A stretch of 64,000 nucleotides of DNA from assembly GCF_937616625.2 (NCBI RefSeq), contig NC_065570.1:12720001-12784000 (forward strand), written 5' to 3'. Position numbers and translations under genes: made by a program. Within the stretch, counting starts at the first letter, position 1. Each line of letters opens with the position of its first letter. Source of the DNA: Mercurialis annua. Taxonomy: Eukaryota > Streptophyta > Magnoliopsida > Malpighiales > Euphorbiaceae. Below are positions 37,801 through 50,248 of this stretch, in pieces. The notes beneath the pieces were generated by a model. The model was not told the DNA's origin, searched no databases, and was given only the letters and a program-made list of their open reading frames with translations.

Positions 37801-38574
37801 CATATAATGCTGTCGGATTTTGACCTTTCATTGAGATGTGCTGTAAGTCCAACACTTGTCAAAACCTCATCTCTCGAGTCTGAGCCCTTGAGAAAAAACT
37901 CAGCTTATTGTGTTCAACCAACTTGTATTGCGCCTTCCTGCATCCAGCCATCATGTGTTGCTCCTACAACATGCTTTTCACCCCGCCTCTTTTCTAGCAA
38001 GTCTAAGAAAGATAGAAAACCCAAAAATGATCTCGGAAACCAAGTTAGTCCATTACCGGAGCTAATGGCAGAGCCAACTGATGCCAGGTCAATGTCCTTT
38101 GTGGGGACCCATGAGTATTTGGCACCTGAAATCATCAAGGGTGAAGGTCATGGAAGTGCAGTTGATTGGTGGACTTACGGAATTTTTCTATATGAGCTCA
38201 TGTTTGGTAAAACTCCTTTCAAGGGATCTGGGAATCGCGCCACATTATTTAATGTTGTTGGTCAGCCTCTTCGATTTCCAGAAGCACCAGTTGTGAGTTT
38301 TGCTGCAAGGGACCTTATAAGGGGATTACTTGTAAAAGAACCGCAGCATAGATTGGGACACAAGCGTGGAGCAACCGAAATAAAGCAACATCCTTTCTTT
38401 GAAGGTGTGAATTGGGCGTTGATACGATGTGCTACCCCACCTGAGATTCCAAAGCCAGTTGAAGTCGAGCGCATACCCGGCCCACCATCAACAAGTGAAA
38501 AACCTAGTGGAGCTCCTCCACCTATTCCTGATAAAAAAGGTTCTGATAATTATTTGGAGTTTGATTTCTTTTAG
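34882..38574 (+). CDS. D6PK-like AGCVIII protein kinase, 2 coding exons
   Basis: Exons 34882-35840 and 37698-38574 join in frame (1,836 nt, 611 residues). The first in-frame ATG is 34882, with a second one codon later. Residues 1-210 are serine-rich and low in structure. The kinase domain follows: glycine loop [11 protein letters not shown] near 223-232, lysine in FAMKVMDK near 245, YRDLKPEN near 340-347, then DFD (near 360) in place of DFG, the mark of plant AGCVIII kinases. About 100 residues separate DFD from APE (near 461), the known activation-segment insertion, here rich in cysteine and serine and ending in a KSKKDRKPK basic patch. The protein ends in FDFF, a PDK1-docking-like hydrophobic motif. 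Members of the D6PK group phosphorylate PIN auxin exporters at the plasma membrane; that role is inferred by family. The 1,857-bp intron lies between subdomains V and VI, as is usual. Confidence 0.95.
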
Positions 38575-39049
38575 ATGGCATTGCTTGCATTTTGCAAATT
38601 ATTTTTATTTATGGGGAAGAATTGTCGGAATCACTTTCCTTTTTTCGTTTACCCCGTTATTTGATATTGACAGATGATAAAGAAATGTATGCTTGTTATT
38701 GCCTGTTTGACATTTACAGCTCTGTATTACCTCAGGATTGCATTCACCATTATAGAACTAGACTGACTGTGTCAGCAAAACTTAGTTCATGTATAGAGTT
38801 CCAATTAGGTCGGTCCGGAACTACTGAATGGGATTCAGGAGGAATATTGACGAAAGTTAAAATGATGAACTAAATCTTCATATTCACTGATCTTTAACCA
38901 GACATTGTAGCTCTATTTCTTCAATTTTAAACGGATGCATGAACTACCTTTGTTAATCATTCTCTACGTTTTAGATTTGCTTGTTCAGTATTTTAAGGAA
39001 CTTAACGTGTAAGGAAAGTACATTGGGAATGAAATTATACGAGCTCTGG

Positions 39050-39350
39050 GGGTGAGCAACAATTGTTTAAATTGAATTAACCGATCTTTTTTTATCGGTT
39101 CAGTTATGGTTTATTAATTTGGTTAACTGAATTAACCATTTGTTTTAATTTTAAGTTATTATTCTTATATTTTAGTCAGTTTACCTAAAATAACTGACTA
39201 ATTCTGTTGGTCAGTTTTGTATTTTTAAGATTTCGGTTAATTTGGGTTTGGTTAATATGGTTTCTTTCAATTAGTTTAGTTAATGAGTTAAGTAAGTTGA
39301 TTTTGGTTAAATTGGTCGTTTTTTAATCGAACTGTTCATTCTCACTCCAA
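39050..39350. repeat. Possible small hAT-type element
   Basis: Left GGGGGTGAGCAAC and right GTTCATTCTCACTCC look like decayed inverted termini around AACCGA/TCGGTT-rich DNA. Flanks GAGCTCTG and AAGCTCCT are only partly alike. It lies in the intergenic space between the convergent kinase and USP genes. Confidence 0.35.
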
Positions 39351-39518
39351 GCTCCTCTTTATTATTCTCTAGACAGTCTCAAGTACCATTTTCTTCTTAA
39401 CACACTATGCATTGATCGGTTTTCTTGTTAAAATGTTTATACATTGCATCAATTGATCACCGAATAACCAACACCAGACATCGACTTACTTAAACAACAC
39501 ATAATGTTGTGTAATACA

Positions 39519-42500
39519 TCACTCGACTCGAGGAGATTTGAAGCACATACAAAAAGGATCATTGTTATTAGATTGATCTTCCGACTGCACCGACTTGGAA
39601 TTGCCTTCAACATCACCGACAGGATCACCAAAGGAAGGTGATTGTGAGAGTGATGATGACGTCCTGGTCATCTGTTCCATTACTTCCTGCCCCTCACATA
39701 TGACTTTAATATCACAGCATTCTGATGCGTTCGCAGTTCGAAGAATCTGATCAGCTGTCCCGCTTCCTTTTCCGGTCCTTGATTTTCTGTTCACCGATAA
39801 CGAAAAGGGTTGATAAGAAAAATGGAATGGAAGTGATAAAAAGATGATTGAAGATAGTGTTTAAAAGGGTTACCTTAGTCCAGATTTTGTGGTTCCAAGC
39901 ACTAGCTTTTTGATGTTGAGAATGGGAATTAGGTCTAGGATAGCTTTGGCAACATTGTCACTCTCAATTACCAGATTATCTACCTTAACCTGTGCCATTG
40001 CCATTAGGCTAATCAGCATATAAAAAACATAGAACAAAGTGAGTGTAGTTATGAGAAATGAGTATGTAACCTTGGATGATGATGATGATGAGCAAAGATT
40101 AATGAACTTTTGAAGAAGTTGTCTCCTCTTGCCTCTTTCTTGGGCCATGAAAATCTCCACTTGTTCAGGTCTTACTTGATCCTTTGGTAGTTTACCCACT
40201 TCATAAATTGGAAACACCTTCATTATTTGGGTTACTTGTAAAACTACTCTAAAAATTACTTAATTTTCAAAAATACGTTGTAAATAAAAAAATATTAATT
40301 TTATCTAAAAATGAAAAATCTTTTCACATTATATGTACTTATTTCTATTATAAAAAATACAATACGTTTTTGATACCTTAAAGATACGTTGTTAATACAT
40401 CTCATATATAGAAAGAAGCAAAAACTTTTAAGATATTTTTGAAATTTTTTTGGGTATTAAATAAAAACTATTTTGGAAGTACGTAATTTTGAATTTTTTT
40501 TGCCTTTTTCTGGATATTTCTGGGATTTCCTTTAATTATTTTAGTAAAAATAACAAAAAGAAATACCAAACACTTCTAATCTTTTAAAAAATGTCAAGTT
40601 TTCAAATTATTTTCACCCAACATTCTTTTATTTTTACATTTATAAGCATTCACTAAAAAATGACATTGTGTCGCTTGTGAGTAATAAATTATCCATATCG
40701 TGCGGAAGAGTTAAATTCACTATTTTCTTCTTACATTTAAATTATATTAATGAAAATATTAATTTTTTAAAATATAGGAAAAAAACTTTAGTTCCAACCT
40801 AAACTTAATCGATATTAATATTCCAATTGTTTATAAGGCTTAACGTCGCATATTCTAGCAATAGAGAAGTTATATTTAGTTCAAATATAATTAAAAAAAT
40901 TCTCATATTTCAACATTATTTTATTATAATAAAATAAAATAGGGCATATATTGAGTATATGTTAGGTGTAGGATTGAAAGTTTGGAAATGTGTAAGGAAT
41001 CAATAATGGTTTATGTCTTTTCTTTTTGTTTTTTTGCTTGAGAAATAATCGGCAATTAGCTTCTGGAAGCTAAGAATTTCAACTCTTTATTCAACCTTTA
41101 CATGTTAGTCTCATTCTAAACTGAACTATAAAACAAATATCACCATAGATAGGCCAGCAAAGCAATGAAATGAAACTTGAAATCGTTGAAATTAGGCCTC
41201 ATGTCTTAAAAAATCCCGACCTTTTAGCCCGTTTTCAATCATACACGTTGAAAATTTGTCAATTTTACTCTATTTTGCATTTTTGTATTTCAATTGTACC
41301 CTGAAAAATTAAATTAACGTCTTTTGCGTTTGGAAATTTGTTTAAAACATTCTCCATGTCTCGCATATATTAATTGTATATTTTTAAAATTTATTTAAAT
41401 TTAGTTAAACTAATTAAGAATTTAAATTAGTGTTAATTTGATTATGGTTTTTAGTTAGTTTTTAAAAATAAAGGACTTATTTGTACTTTTTTAAATAAAA
41501 AAGAATTTAATTTCATGTTTAAACTTAATTAATTGAATGATTTCATCATTTAAGTAAAAAAATTAACAAAAATTAAAATATTGGGGTACAATTGAAAACG
41601 GAAAATTCAAAAGTGGGTAAAATTGACAAATTTTCAACGTCGGGGTGGAATTGAAAAAAAGTTTAAAGGTGAGGGGTTTTTGAGTGATTAGGCCTGTAGT
41701 ACAAAATTGACATATTGATCTGGATTTATTATGCACTTAAATATGGGAGGTAATGTTCAATAAATCTACGTCTTTCTTTTATAAAATAAAAGATATATAT
41801 AAAAACAGTTTATATTAATTTACACCTTTCATTTATGGAAAAAATATAGATTTACTAAACACGACCTCTTATGTTCAAGTGAACTTGAGAAAATTTTAGT
41901 CCAATTAATTGAAGTATAAATACCACGAAACTTCCGAATAGCCACCAGGACTTATGACAGTACTTCACTATGCACAAATCCAACCAAACTGATTTTTTGA
42001 TCGAATCGAATTAAAATTTATAAATGTTTAAAACATTTCAAATCGAATTGAATTAGATTGTTTGATTTGATTGAATTTTTTAGTGTAACTCAATTTTTTG
42101 ATTCAATTTGTACTAAAGATCCAAAAGTTAACTATTTTTTTTAAAAAAATTGAACCGAACTAAAAAAATGAATTTTTCTTCATAATGTCTAAATAGAACT
42201 GCCAAATTTGTCCGTTTAATTTACTTCTATTTTTACACACACCTACAATAAATCCTTGATTCTTGGAAGAAAATTCTCTCTAAACAAAATCTTCAAGTCA
42301 TACTCACACAAGATCCATAATTTTTAGACTGAAATAAATTTATCAATAAAAATCTGAACCGAAAAGTTGCCAATTCGTGGTATCATGTGTTAATCATGAT
42401 TAAGGAACTTATTTATAAACTAAAGTCTACAATAATGCAGTAGAGGAATAGTGTAATGACTTAATAAGTTGACCCAATAAAAGCTCACCTACTATAATTA

Positions 42501-42968
42501 ATTAAAGAAAAGAAAATTAAATCTCGAATTCGAATTCTCTCGGAATCTTGCCGGACATAAACAAAAAATGTAAAGTTGAAAAAGATATAGAAATGACTTA
42601 CATGGAGAAGGTATGAAATGTGTCGGAGGGTAGACATGAATGAGATAAAGAATGGTGGATTCATTGTTTTTGATAAGGTTCCTTAGAGTCCAAGAAACCG
42701 CATCCATGCTCGACTCGCTCTTCCCTACGGCAACATACACACAATCCTCTCCTTTGCTTCCGAACGAAATCACACTTATTTCTTCGAACGGTTCTTCTTT
42801 TATCGATTCCATGACCTTTCTCTCTCTGTTACTATCATTTGAATTCTCCTCCTCGATTTCGCTTGAACTACTAGCGTAGTGGTAGTAGTGATTACGACGA
42901 TAACTCCTTTCTTCTTCTTCATCATCTTCTTCTTCTTCTACCTCAACCTCCGTTATCCAATCCGACAT
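39519..42968 (-). CDS. Universal stress protein (USP) domain protein, 4 exons
   Basis: Exons (high to low): 42968-42602, 40198-40071, 39989-39874, 39786-39519. The total is 879 nt (292 residues) with all junctions in frame. The N-terminus is very acidic (a run of Glu/Asp near residues 7-20) and then Ser/Glu-rich. The USP-like domain runs from about EISVISFGSKGEDCVYVAVG to about CDIKVICEGQEV and includes SSMDAVSWTL, LYLIHVYPP, QERGKRRQLLQKF and KKLVLGTTKSG. The nucleotide-binding loop GTTKSG...GSGTADQI is a variant of the bacterial G-2X-G-9X-S/T pattern, so ATP binding is uncertain. No kinase or U-box follows. The short C-terminal tail contains CMCF, possibly lipidated (speculative). The 2.4-kb intron 1 contains a foldback element. 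Confidence 0.88.
41194..41695. mobile_element. Foldback element in USP intron 1
   Basis: The left AGGCCTCATG...TTAAAAAATCCC and right GGGGTTTTTGAGTGATTAGGCCT ends are inverted. The arms also share CGTTGAAAATTTGTCAATTTTAC, read from each side. The interior is AT-rich. No target duplication was found. Its arms resemble those of the element at 49186-49880, so the two belong to one family. Confidence 0.65.
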
Positions 42969-42989
42969 AATTTTCCGTTCGACGAAACT

Positions 42990-44215
42990 GTATTGTGATG
43001 GAGAGTTTTATCTAGAGAAAGTGCTTCTACAAAAACATTAATGCCAAGTATGGTGTGTTTATATGTCTCTATTTATTTAGTTATCCTCTCAACATAAAAT
43101 AAAACAAAATTAATGAGTGTATATTTTTTAAATAGTAAATAATATTTATTCAGTATGTGCGTACTCTTCTGAATAGATATGTATATATATTTGAATTGTA
43201 AAACTAATATACATCTTATGGTATAGCATAATCCTAGGTATATGCCATTCAAATGTCAATATTTCCCCCTGCTCTTACCTGTTTTTAATTATAATTATTA
43301 CAACAAAATTGAGAGATTTTTTCTTAATCTGAATGTGATGTCTCTAGAGTGTATATTCGGTTTAAACACAACCGAATCTAAATTTTAAAGTTGTTAAAAT
43401 TAAATTCAAATCCATTTTATAAATTCTTAAATATTTTAAACCAAATTGAACCACTCGGGTTCTGTGTATTTTCGATTCAATTAAGTTTGTATAAAAAATT
43501 GAATTGAATTTCTTACAATTAAAATCAAACCAAAAATAAAAAAAAAAATTAAATCAAACCGAAATAAATTTATCTATTTGATTCCGGTTCAGTTTGGTAC
43601 ATCGTGTTATAATATAAATGTTGGAAGTCAATATATGGAAGCTTTTAATATGTACGAAAGGTTCATATCAAATATGAACCAACTTATTTGTTGATGATGT
43701 GTACGGAAATAATTTTGTTTCCAAACCAATTAAATTCTTTTAATGTAATTTGACTTCGTCCACAGCTCATTTCTAAGCAAAATGACACTTTTATTCTCTC
43801 TTTTGTTTCTTGTTTATTTTAGATTGATTACTTCTAGGCTATAATAATCATTTAATCCCAATTAATTTGTGTGTTCATAATTTTTAGTAGGAATGATTCG
43901 TAAATTAAATTCCTGAGATACAATTAGGAAGAATTTAATGTTTGATTAGTTATGTGATTCAATTCAACATTTTACTATATCAAAACAATTCTCTCTAAGA
44001 AAAAACAAATTTATATATAGTATGATTTCAGAACCAAAAATAAGTTATAAAGATATTCATTTGGATATATTCATCTTCAGAATATCTTATCTAAGATTGG
44101 ATATTCACAAATCCTCTCACAAAAACACCACTCTTAAATTATGAGACTAAAAAATTTCATCCCTTTAAATGATAAATTGCTTTGATTTTTCAAATAATAT
44201 AAGTTTTACTATTCA
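42990..44215. other. USP upstream flank and AT-rich intergenic DNA
   Basis: No gene is seen. 43340-43620 is rich in AACCGAATC / GATTCGGTT-type words like other decayed short elements in the window (41990-42180, 11880-12080). Confidence 0.35.
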
Positions 44216-44219
44216 GATA

Positions 44220-44700
44220 ACCAAAGGGGTCTGACCAATCACTCAACTTAGATTTAGGGTCTAATAGATACTACACCGAAAGTAATACTAGGAGGTGACT
44301 AGAAGACGCAAGTTACTGACACAAAGAGTAACCAGTATGTCAGTATGTCCCTGATACGGCACCCAGTGATAACCATACGAGTATAAAAGATCAGCTCGTT
44401 ATCCCAAAAAATTAGGGATAACGACGGAAGATCATCCATCTTAACAAGAAGATGAATTCAAAACAAGAAGAAGAAACACATTACAATAACTAATGGTATA
44501 TATACAAATGGACCTAAGTCAGGCAAACTTTAACTTTATCCATATTCATCAAATTCATTATCAATCCAATCTATCTGATTTAGGCATCGGAGGGTGTTCG
44601 AGCCAACACCGGCTCGAATCCTTCTAACCTATCTTTCTTTGTAGGTTGGATCAGACTCAAGCCGACAGTTCAAGAACCATTAGGGTCAAATAATTTAGTT
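44220..44700. mobile_element. LTR-like fragment
   Basis: A GC-richer block with GGAGGTGACTAGAAGACGCA and a later GTGTTCGAGCCAACACCGGC followed by TTCTTTGTAGGTTGGATC, a layout like the end of a plant gypsy LTR. No coding region is attached. The boundaries are unknown. Confidence 0.3.
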
Positions 44701-44736
44701 TTATTCATTTTGATTAATTATGAACAATACTATTAA

Positions 44737-45027
44737 GTGTTAATTTCACCAAATAGCACCATATTTAGCGTTTTTTTCGATTTAAGCCCAAGCTTTAAAA
44801 CATCTCATCTATTAGCCCAATCTTTCCAAATTTTTCATTTTATAGCCCGATATGCATTTTATGCTCTGTTTTATGTTTAAATGACGTCGTTTCTTGCCAT
44901 ATAGACGACTAAAACGACAGCGTTTTAAACATTTATGCTAATATATGACACATAATGAAAGGTTATGCTATTAGTTGAGACGTTTTAAAGGTTGAACTTA
45001 AATCGAAAATACGCTAAACATTAACCC
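44737..45027. mobile_element. Mutator-like foldback MITE with 9-bp target duplication
   Basis: A 291-bp element flanked by perfect TACTATTAA repeats (44728-44736, 45028-45036). The ends read GTGTTAATTTC and AACATTAACCC, with arms sharing TTTAGCGT-TTTTTCGATTTAAG. The left arm has a short extra stretch. The middle has AAACGACGTCGTTT-like words seen in many elements of this type. Confidence 0.8.
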
Positions 45028-45109
45028 TACTATTAATGTTTGGGTCAATAGACATAATTGTGCAATATGTACTAGTTTAAGGATCGAGATAACTAAATTG
45101 TATCTATAC

Positions 45110-45245
45110 TTGACCTAAAAATAGAGAGTATCATCCTCAATTAATTCAAAATTTAAGAATATTGTTCTTAATGGATCAAAAATAGATAAAGATGAGTTAT
45201 TTGACTTTGAATTCAAGGTCATGGACAGGGTTGACTGTTTGCTCA
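45110..45245. repeat. Decayed half-copy of the PGLP2-intron foldback family
   Basis: It shares TATCATCCTCAATTAATTCA, TGGATCAAAAATAGATAAAG and GAGTTATTTGACTTTGAATTC with the right half of the element at 17791-18080. One arm is missing or unrecognisable. Confidence 0.45.
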
Positions 45246-45540
45246 TCCTATACTCTGGCAAAACTTTATTGCTCATAAATTGAAATTCGGTTGCAAGAAA
45301 ATTGCACTAACATTAATTTACACGTGATTTTATTTAACAAAATTTAAAGAATTGGGAACTTTTTATCTAAGATTGGTGTAGAGTATTTTCCACAAATAAT
45401 TTGATGACATTCTACACATCGACCAAGAGAGCATAAGGTAATTACAAGAACCAAATGAACATTCAAATCCAACAAGTAAAAAAATTGAAAGAGAGGCTAA
45501 TTAAAATGTTAGTTGCAGAAAAGACCTGAAAAATTGGAAT

Positions 45541-48417
45541 TCATACATTGATGGAAATGGTGTCCACCTTCCTGGGAGCATGAACCAAGTTTTTGTTTCC
45601 AGGAAAGGCATCACGAGATATGTCCACGAGAGCCTTGAAACTGTAGGGTTCATGCATAGACAGCTCCGACAATACTTTCCTGTTCAGCTGAATGTTCTCC
45701 TTCATCAACCCATGCATGAAATTACCATAGTTTACCTAATCAAAAGAGTAAGTACGCCATGGAAAGAAAAATGTCAGCATTCCTTCGAAATCCTGCTCAC
45801 TTTGCAATTTTTATTAAAGAAAACCTATGAGTTCCTCCATATGTGCATTCTCAATCTGTTCATGGAGATATTTGGCTACAGAAAATATGTTTGGTCATGC
45901 ACTATGTTGCAATGAAACAAAATTGTTGAAATGGAAAACGAAAAAAACCACATTTTACAAGATTAAGTTATAAATATAAAATTTTGGAGTTTCAAAAGGA
46001 AATTCAAAAATGAATACAGAACTCCCAAACATAGGACTTGACAACCTAATAATCCATGCATTTCAAGTCACATATCACCCCAAAAAAATTCAGTTTTTGA
46101 CAAAAAGGACAGTCATTCTCAAACCTCGTCCAAAATTCTACCAGACAAACAAAAGCTAATGTATCGAGTAAAAATTAGAGCAGTCAGTTTTCCTTCCAAG
46201 TTCCAACCAGATAAAAGAAAAGTGTGCCTAAACTTGACAAGAATTTTTATTCACAAGTTTATTCTAACTTTACTCTTGAATAACGGGACTAGGTTTTATT
46301 AAAAAGGTGGACATGAGGTGTTTTGCATAGGTTTTATTAAAAAGGTGGACATGAGGTGTTCTGCATACCGGTTCACAACAGAAACTGCTAATTTGTACCG
46401 ATCATCGCAAATGAAATGGGAAGGATATGTACCGGTTTCCCTAGATACGCTAACATTTTATCCTTAATGAATGAAATCTAGGCTCAAAGCAGAACAGCCA
46501 TCCCAACCCTTTCCCAATGTAATACCTTCTAAAAACGTCTATAAGAAAAAACAAGTCCTGTTTATAATCACATTTTTAGGAATTCGCATTTCATAAGGGA
46601 AACTAAATCAATGTTAGAGTGCCACAATGATTGCAGACGTAAACACCATTCAATTGTATTTTAATTGAGGAAAGAAAGAATATTATCCATTATAACTTAC
46701 AGAAAGAATACCCTCAACTAGCTCCTTCAAATGGGCTCAGGTCTCATGCAGAAAATATTATTGCAAAGAAAATTAACGCCATATGGGATGTTTCTTACTG
46801 TGACATGCTAGGTAGCACGAAAACAAAAACGGAAACGGACACGACAAACGGACACGGGGAACCAACATTTTCAAAAAACGAAGGACAAGACACGTAGGGG
46901 AGATGTGCAATTATTAAAAATATATAGATATTTTTATAATTTTAAAATTTTCATATATATAAATAACAATATTTATATAAGGTTGATTTTAAAAATGTTA
47001 TATAAAAATGAATACTTTTGTGAACTTTCATAAATTAAAATTATCAATTACATATATTCTATTAATATATAGGGGTATTGGCAAAACAAATCCTAACGTT
47101 TCACTTTTTTTGCGATTTAAGCCTAACTTTTAAAACTTTACGAAACAAATCCTAACCTTTTCATTTTATGCAAATTGTAGCCTAAGCCGTTTTCTAGCGA
47201 TTATTTGCTTATGTGGCAGCCATATTATTGGTATATTAAATCCCTACATTTTAAAATTTGCAAATAAAATCTCAACGTTTCACATTTTTGCAACTTGTAG
47301 CCTTAAAAAGATGACAAAATGGCAGGAATTAGAACTTGGACTACAATTTGCAAAAATTGAAAAGGTTAGAACTTGTTTCGTAAAGTTTTAAACATTAAAC
47401 TTAAATCACTAAAAAAGTGAAAAGTTGGGATTTTTTTTCCGCCAATACTCCTATATATATCATAATATTAATATTAATTCCTTCTTGAGAAATTAATAAC
47501 ATATTTTAATAGCTTTAGACCTAATTATGTATATAAATGAATTTGTTATAATAGAGTCCAACCACGAATCCGAGGCTCTTCTTATCTGAATTTGAGGCAA
47601 ACATGCACACTGAATATGTGCATACTCCCAGATACACACATATGTATGGATATCAAACACATGCATTAGTGATCAAATTTTAACAATAAATATTTAAAAA
47701 TTGTACAGCAAGACTGTTTAAAGTTTATGAATTCGCTAAAACTGCTCAAGCTCTATGAGTTTGCTAAACGAAGGAAAGCTGGTCTGCGACTTATATTTTC
47801 CAGTTAATAATAACCTCATTGCACATTTAGCAGGCTTGTCTATAAACTACTTAAGAATTGCTACTAAATGAGTCAATGTCCTACATTTACGTAAGCTTGT
47901 CAATTCCATGGTAACTAACATGCTATTGCTATCAAATAGGTACATATATAGCTGCAGAGTCCATTTAGTTACAACTTTTTTTGTAATTGCTTCCCTTTCA
48001 AATGCATCACTGCATTGTAATTAACTCTCTTTATTCAAGGTTAAATCATTGACTTATCAAATCAAGAAATATTTTATAGGTGATTACAAGTATTCTATAC
48101 CACATAACAACAAAATCTCTACAATCAAAGTAACAATAAGAGCACCAAAAGGATGCAAAAGTACAAACTCTAGTAACAATCTAATGCCAGGAAACTAAAA
48201 AACAATATTTGATTCAAGAAAAACAACTTACCCCATGTTGACGGGTGCCGGCATTGATGCGTTGGATCCACAGGGAGCGCATATCGCGCTTCTTGTTTCG
48301 ACGATCTCTGTACGAATATTGCAAGGCTTTCTCGACCCTCTCCCTTGCAATTCGGATGCAATTCTTTGCTCTTCCTCTAAACCCTTTTGCAAGTTTAAAA
48401 ATCTCCTTCTTGTTCAT
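45541..48417 (-). CDS. Organellar (probably mitochondrial) ribosomal protein bL20, 2 exons
   Basis: Exon 1 (48417-48232) encodes [20 protein letters not shown] through [12 protein letters not shown]. Exon 2 (45735-45541) encodes [20 protein letters not shown] through VDTISINV and a stop. Both junctions are GT-AG and in frame (126 residues). Lysine/arginine-rich helices and the [11 protein letters not shown] core are typical of L20, which binds 23S rRNA early in large-subunit assembly. It lacks a cleavable presequence, like the nuclear-encoded mitochondrial L20 of other plants; a plastid destination is less likely because plastid rpl20 is normally organelle-encoded. The 2.5-kb intron holds a foldback element, a 38-bp tandem duplication and a dispersed repeat. 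Confidence 0.93.
45910..46060 (+). repeat. Dispersed intronic repeat, copy 6 (bL20 intron)
   Basis: GGAAAACGAAAA lead, TTATAAATATAAAATTTTGG, AGTTTCAAAAGG, CAGAACTCCCAAACATAGG, then ACTTGACAACC and CATGCATTTC. It is in the same order as the copies at 4286 and 17060 and runs antisense to the host gene. Confidence 0.55.
46290..46365. repeat. 38-bp tandem duplication
   Basis: Two adjacent, nearly identical units TAGGTTTTATTAAAAAGG-TGGACATGAGGTGTT-T(T/C)GCA differ at one base, so the duplication is recent. It lies inside the bL20 intron. Confidence 0.85.
47072..47451. mobile_element. Foldback element in bL20 intron
   Basis: Ends GGGGTATTGGCAAAACAAAT and, inverted, the CCGCCAATACTCC side. The arms share AAATCCTAAC, TTTTTTTGCGATTTAAG and TTTTAAAACTTTACG blocks and their complements. 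The flanks are TA repeats, so a target duplication cannot be judged. Confidence 0.7.
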
Positions 48418-48762
48418 CTTTCTCTACTCTAAATCAAAACCCTAATCGTTTGCACTGAAATTAAATTAAACCCACAAATTAAAATCCCACTGAAACAAAA
48501 TTTCCTAAACGCCAATTGCAAAATTAAACGAGTAATTGAAAAGCAATGGAAAATACGAAATGTAAAGTTACCTTCTTAAAACTCAGCTCTGAATAAAACT
48601 CACTATGGAGCTGCTATGGCGACGAGTGCAGACTACTGTGAGCTCTGAATAAAACTTGCCTTCTTTTCTTTTCACATAGGTTTCGATTTGGAATAAAAGC
48701 TAATTTAGCCCTTCAGCTTTGTAATGTGAACCAAATAACCTCATTTTCAACTTTGTAGCCAT

Positions 48763-48965
48763 GGTTTAAAAAATCGGGCCGGACCGGATAATTCGACAAG
48801 TTCAGCTGGAAACCGGATGATGGTCCGGTTCAATTTATTTTTAAAATTCAAATTTTTTTTATTTTAGAGCAAAAATCTAAATTTTTGATTCAACCGTTTT
48901 GAACCGAAAAATTCCATGAGAATCGAAAACCGTTAACTGGTTGAACCTTAATAACCATCTGGTTC
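48763..48965. repeat. CCGG-rich dispersed repeat, copy B
   Basis: It starts ATGGTTTAAAAAATCGGGCC and ends GGTTGAACCTTAATAACCAT, imperfect inverted termini. Inside are GGACCGGATAA, GGAAACCGGAT and GTCCGGTTCAA. It is related in composition to 5283-5460. Confidence 0.5.
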
Positions 48966-49103
48966 AATGTCAAATAGATTGAATTTTTGAAATGGTTCCT
49001 TATTTGATTGTGCCGAGAATTTTATGAGATTGATTGTGCTTGCTAAAGCTTGTGCATTATATTTTATTACTGTACCAGTTATTCCTTAAAACCAATTTAG
49101 TTA

Positions 49104-49146
49104 TCATTATTATTATTATTATTATTGTTTTATTTATTTATTTATT
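49104..49146. repeat. ATT and TTTA microsatellites
   Basis: About seven ATT units followed by about four TTTA units in direct succession, in the space between the bL20 and WAT1-like genes. Confidence 0.9.
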
Positions 49147-49185
49147 ATTGTGGTTATTAGACTCAAGGCCTTTTTTTAAAAGTAA

Positions 49186-49880
49186 AATGTCTCAAAAATC
49201 ACCAACCTTCAGACTTTTCTAACAGCATCATGACCTTATAAAACCGTCAATTTTACTCAATTCCGCATTTCCGACTTTTAATTGTACTTTGAAACATCAA
49301 TTTCGGACAATTTTATTACTATAAGGATGAAACCATTCAAAACAACTAATTATAAAGATAATATTATATATATTTTTCCACTTCAAAAATTTCATACAAG
49401 TCTTTTATCTTTTAAAAAAATCTAAATAAGTTCTAATTGACAAATATATTAGATATATAATTAATTTTTAAAATTTATTATTTTTTTTTAAAAAATAAGA
49501 ACCGTCATTCGTCAACGCTTCCAACTCCGGCTGCCCTCCTCCGACCCCGCTGCAGCCGCCGCCCTCAGACCCGTCAAACCGGATCTGGTTCGTCTTTCAT
49601 GGAGGAAGATAGACCAGTCTTTCCTCCATGGAAGACGAACCATATCCGGTTTGGCGGGTCCGAGGGCGACGAAGGAGTCAGCTGTGTTAAAATGTCGAAT
49701 TAAATATACGTTAAATATGAAAGGTTTATTTGAATTTTATCCGAGTGAAAAAAAAGAAGTAATTTGATGCTTCATAATACAGTTGCAAATTGAAAATGTA
49801 AAATAGAGTAGAATTGATGATTTTACAAATTCGGAATGCTATTGGAAAAAAGTTTAAATGTCGATTACACTCAGCTTAAA
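49186..49880. mobile_element. Foldback element with a GC-rich central hairpin
   Basis: The outer arms share AAATGTC, a CATCA-GA-TT-TAAAA block, TCAATTTTACTC and TTTTAATTGTA-like blocks in inverted order, matching the arms at 41194-41695. In the middle, 49561-49608 and 49620-49667 form an almost perfect inverted pair (GCCCTCAGACCCGTCAAACC against its complement, and so on). The hairpin and the adjacent CCGCTGCAGCCGCCGCC stretch are far more GC-rich than anything nearby. The ends of the whole element are approximate. Confidence 0.6.
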
Positions 49881-50248
49881 TTTTTGATAGAACATGTCCA
49901 CAGAATATAATACTAATTTATTGCTCCACAATAATTAAGGTGTTGCCATCTACCACAGCCGACTATAAAGCAACATTTAGAGAGAGGGTAGTCGTAGACT
50001 CTAATCAAAAGCCAGTAATGATACTGTCTGAGAGAACAAAACTTATTGTGGCATTATTTGTGCTGCAGTTATGTTTTTCAGGGCTCATTATTGTTACAAG
50101 AGTTGCACTAAATATTGGTGTTAGCAACCTTGTTTTCCCAATTTACAGGAACATCATTGCGCTTCTTTTGTTGGGTCCTCTTGCTTATTTCTTAGAAAAG
50201 TAAGTCCCTCTAATTTCTTGTTTCTTAGGAAACTAAGTCTCTTTATTT

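Noticed and set aside
41194..41695. 9-bp target duplication for the USP-intron foldback
   Set aside because: The bases next to the two AGGCCT ends do not match, so only the inverted arms support the element.
49940..50017. Upstream extension of the WAT1-like exon 1
   Set aside because: The frame is open but begins with GTG and has no ATG; homologues start close to the first membrane helix, matching ATG 50018.
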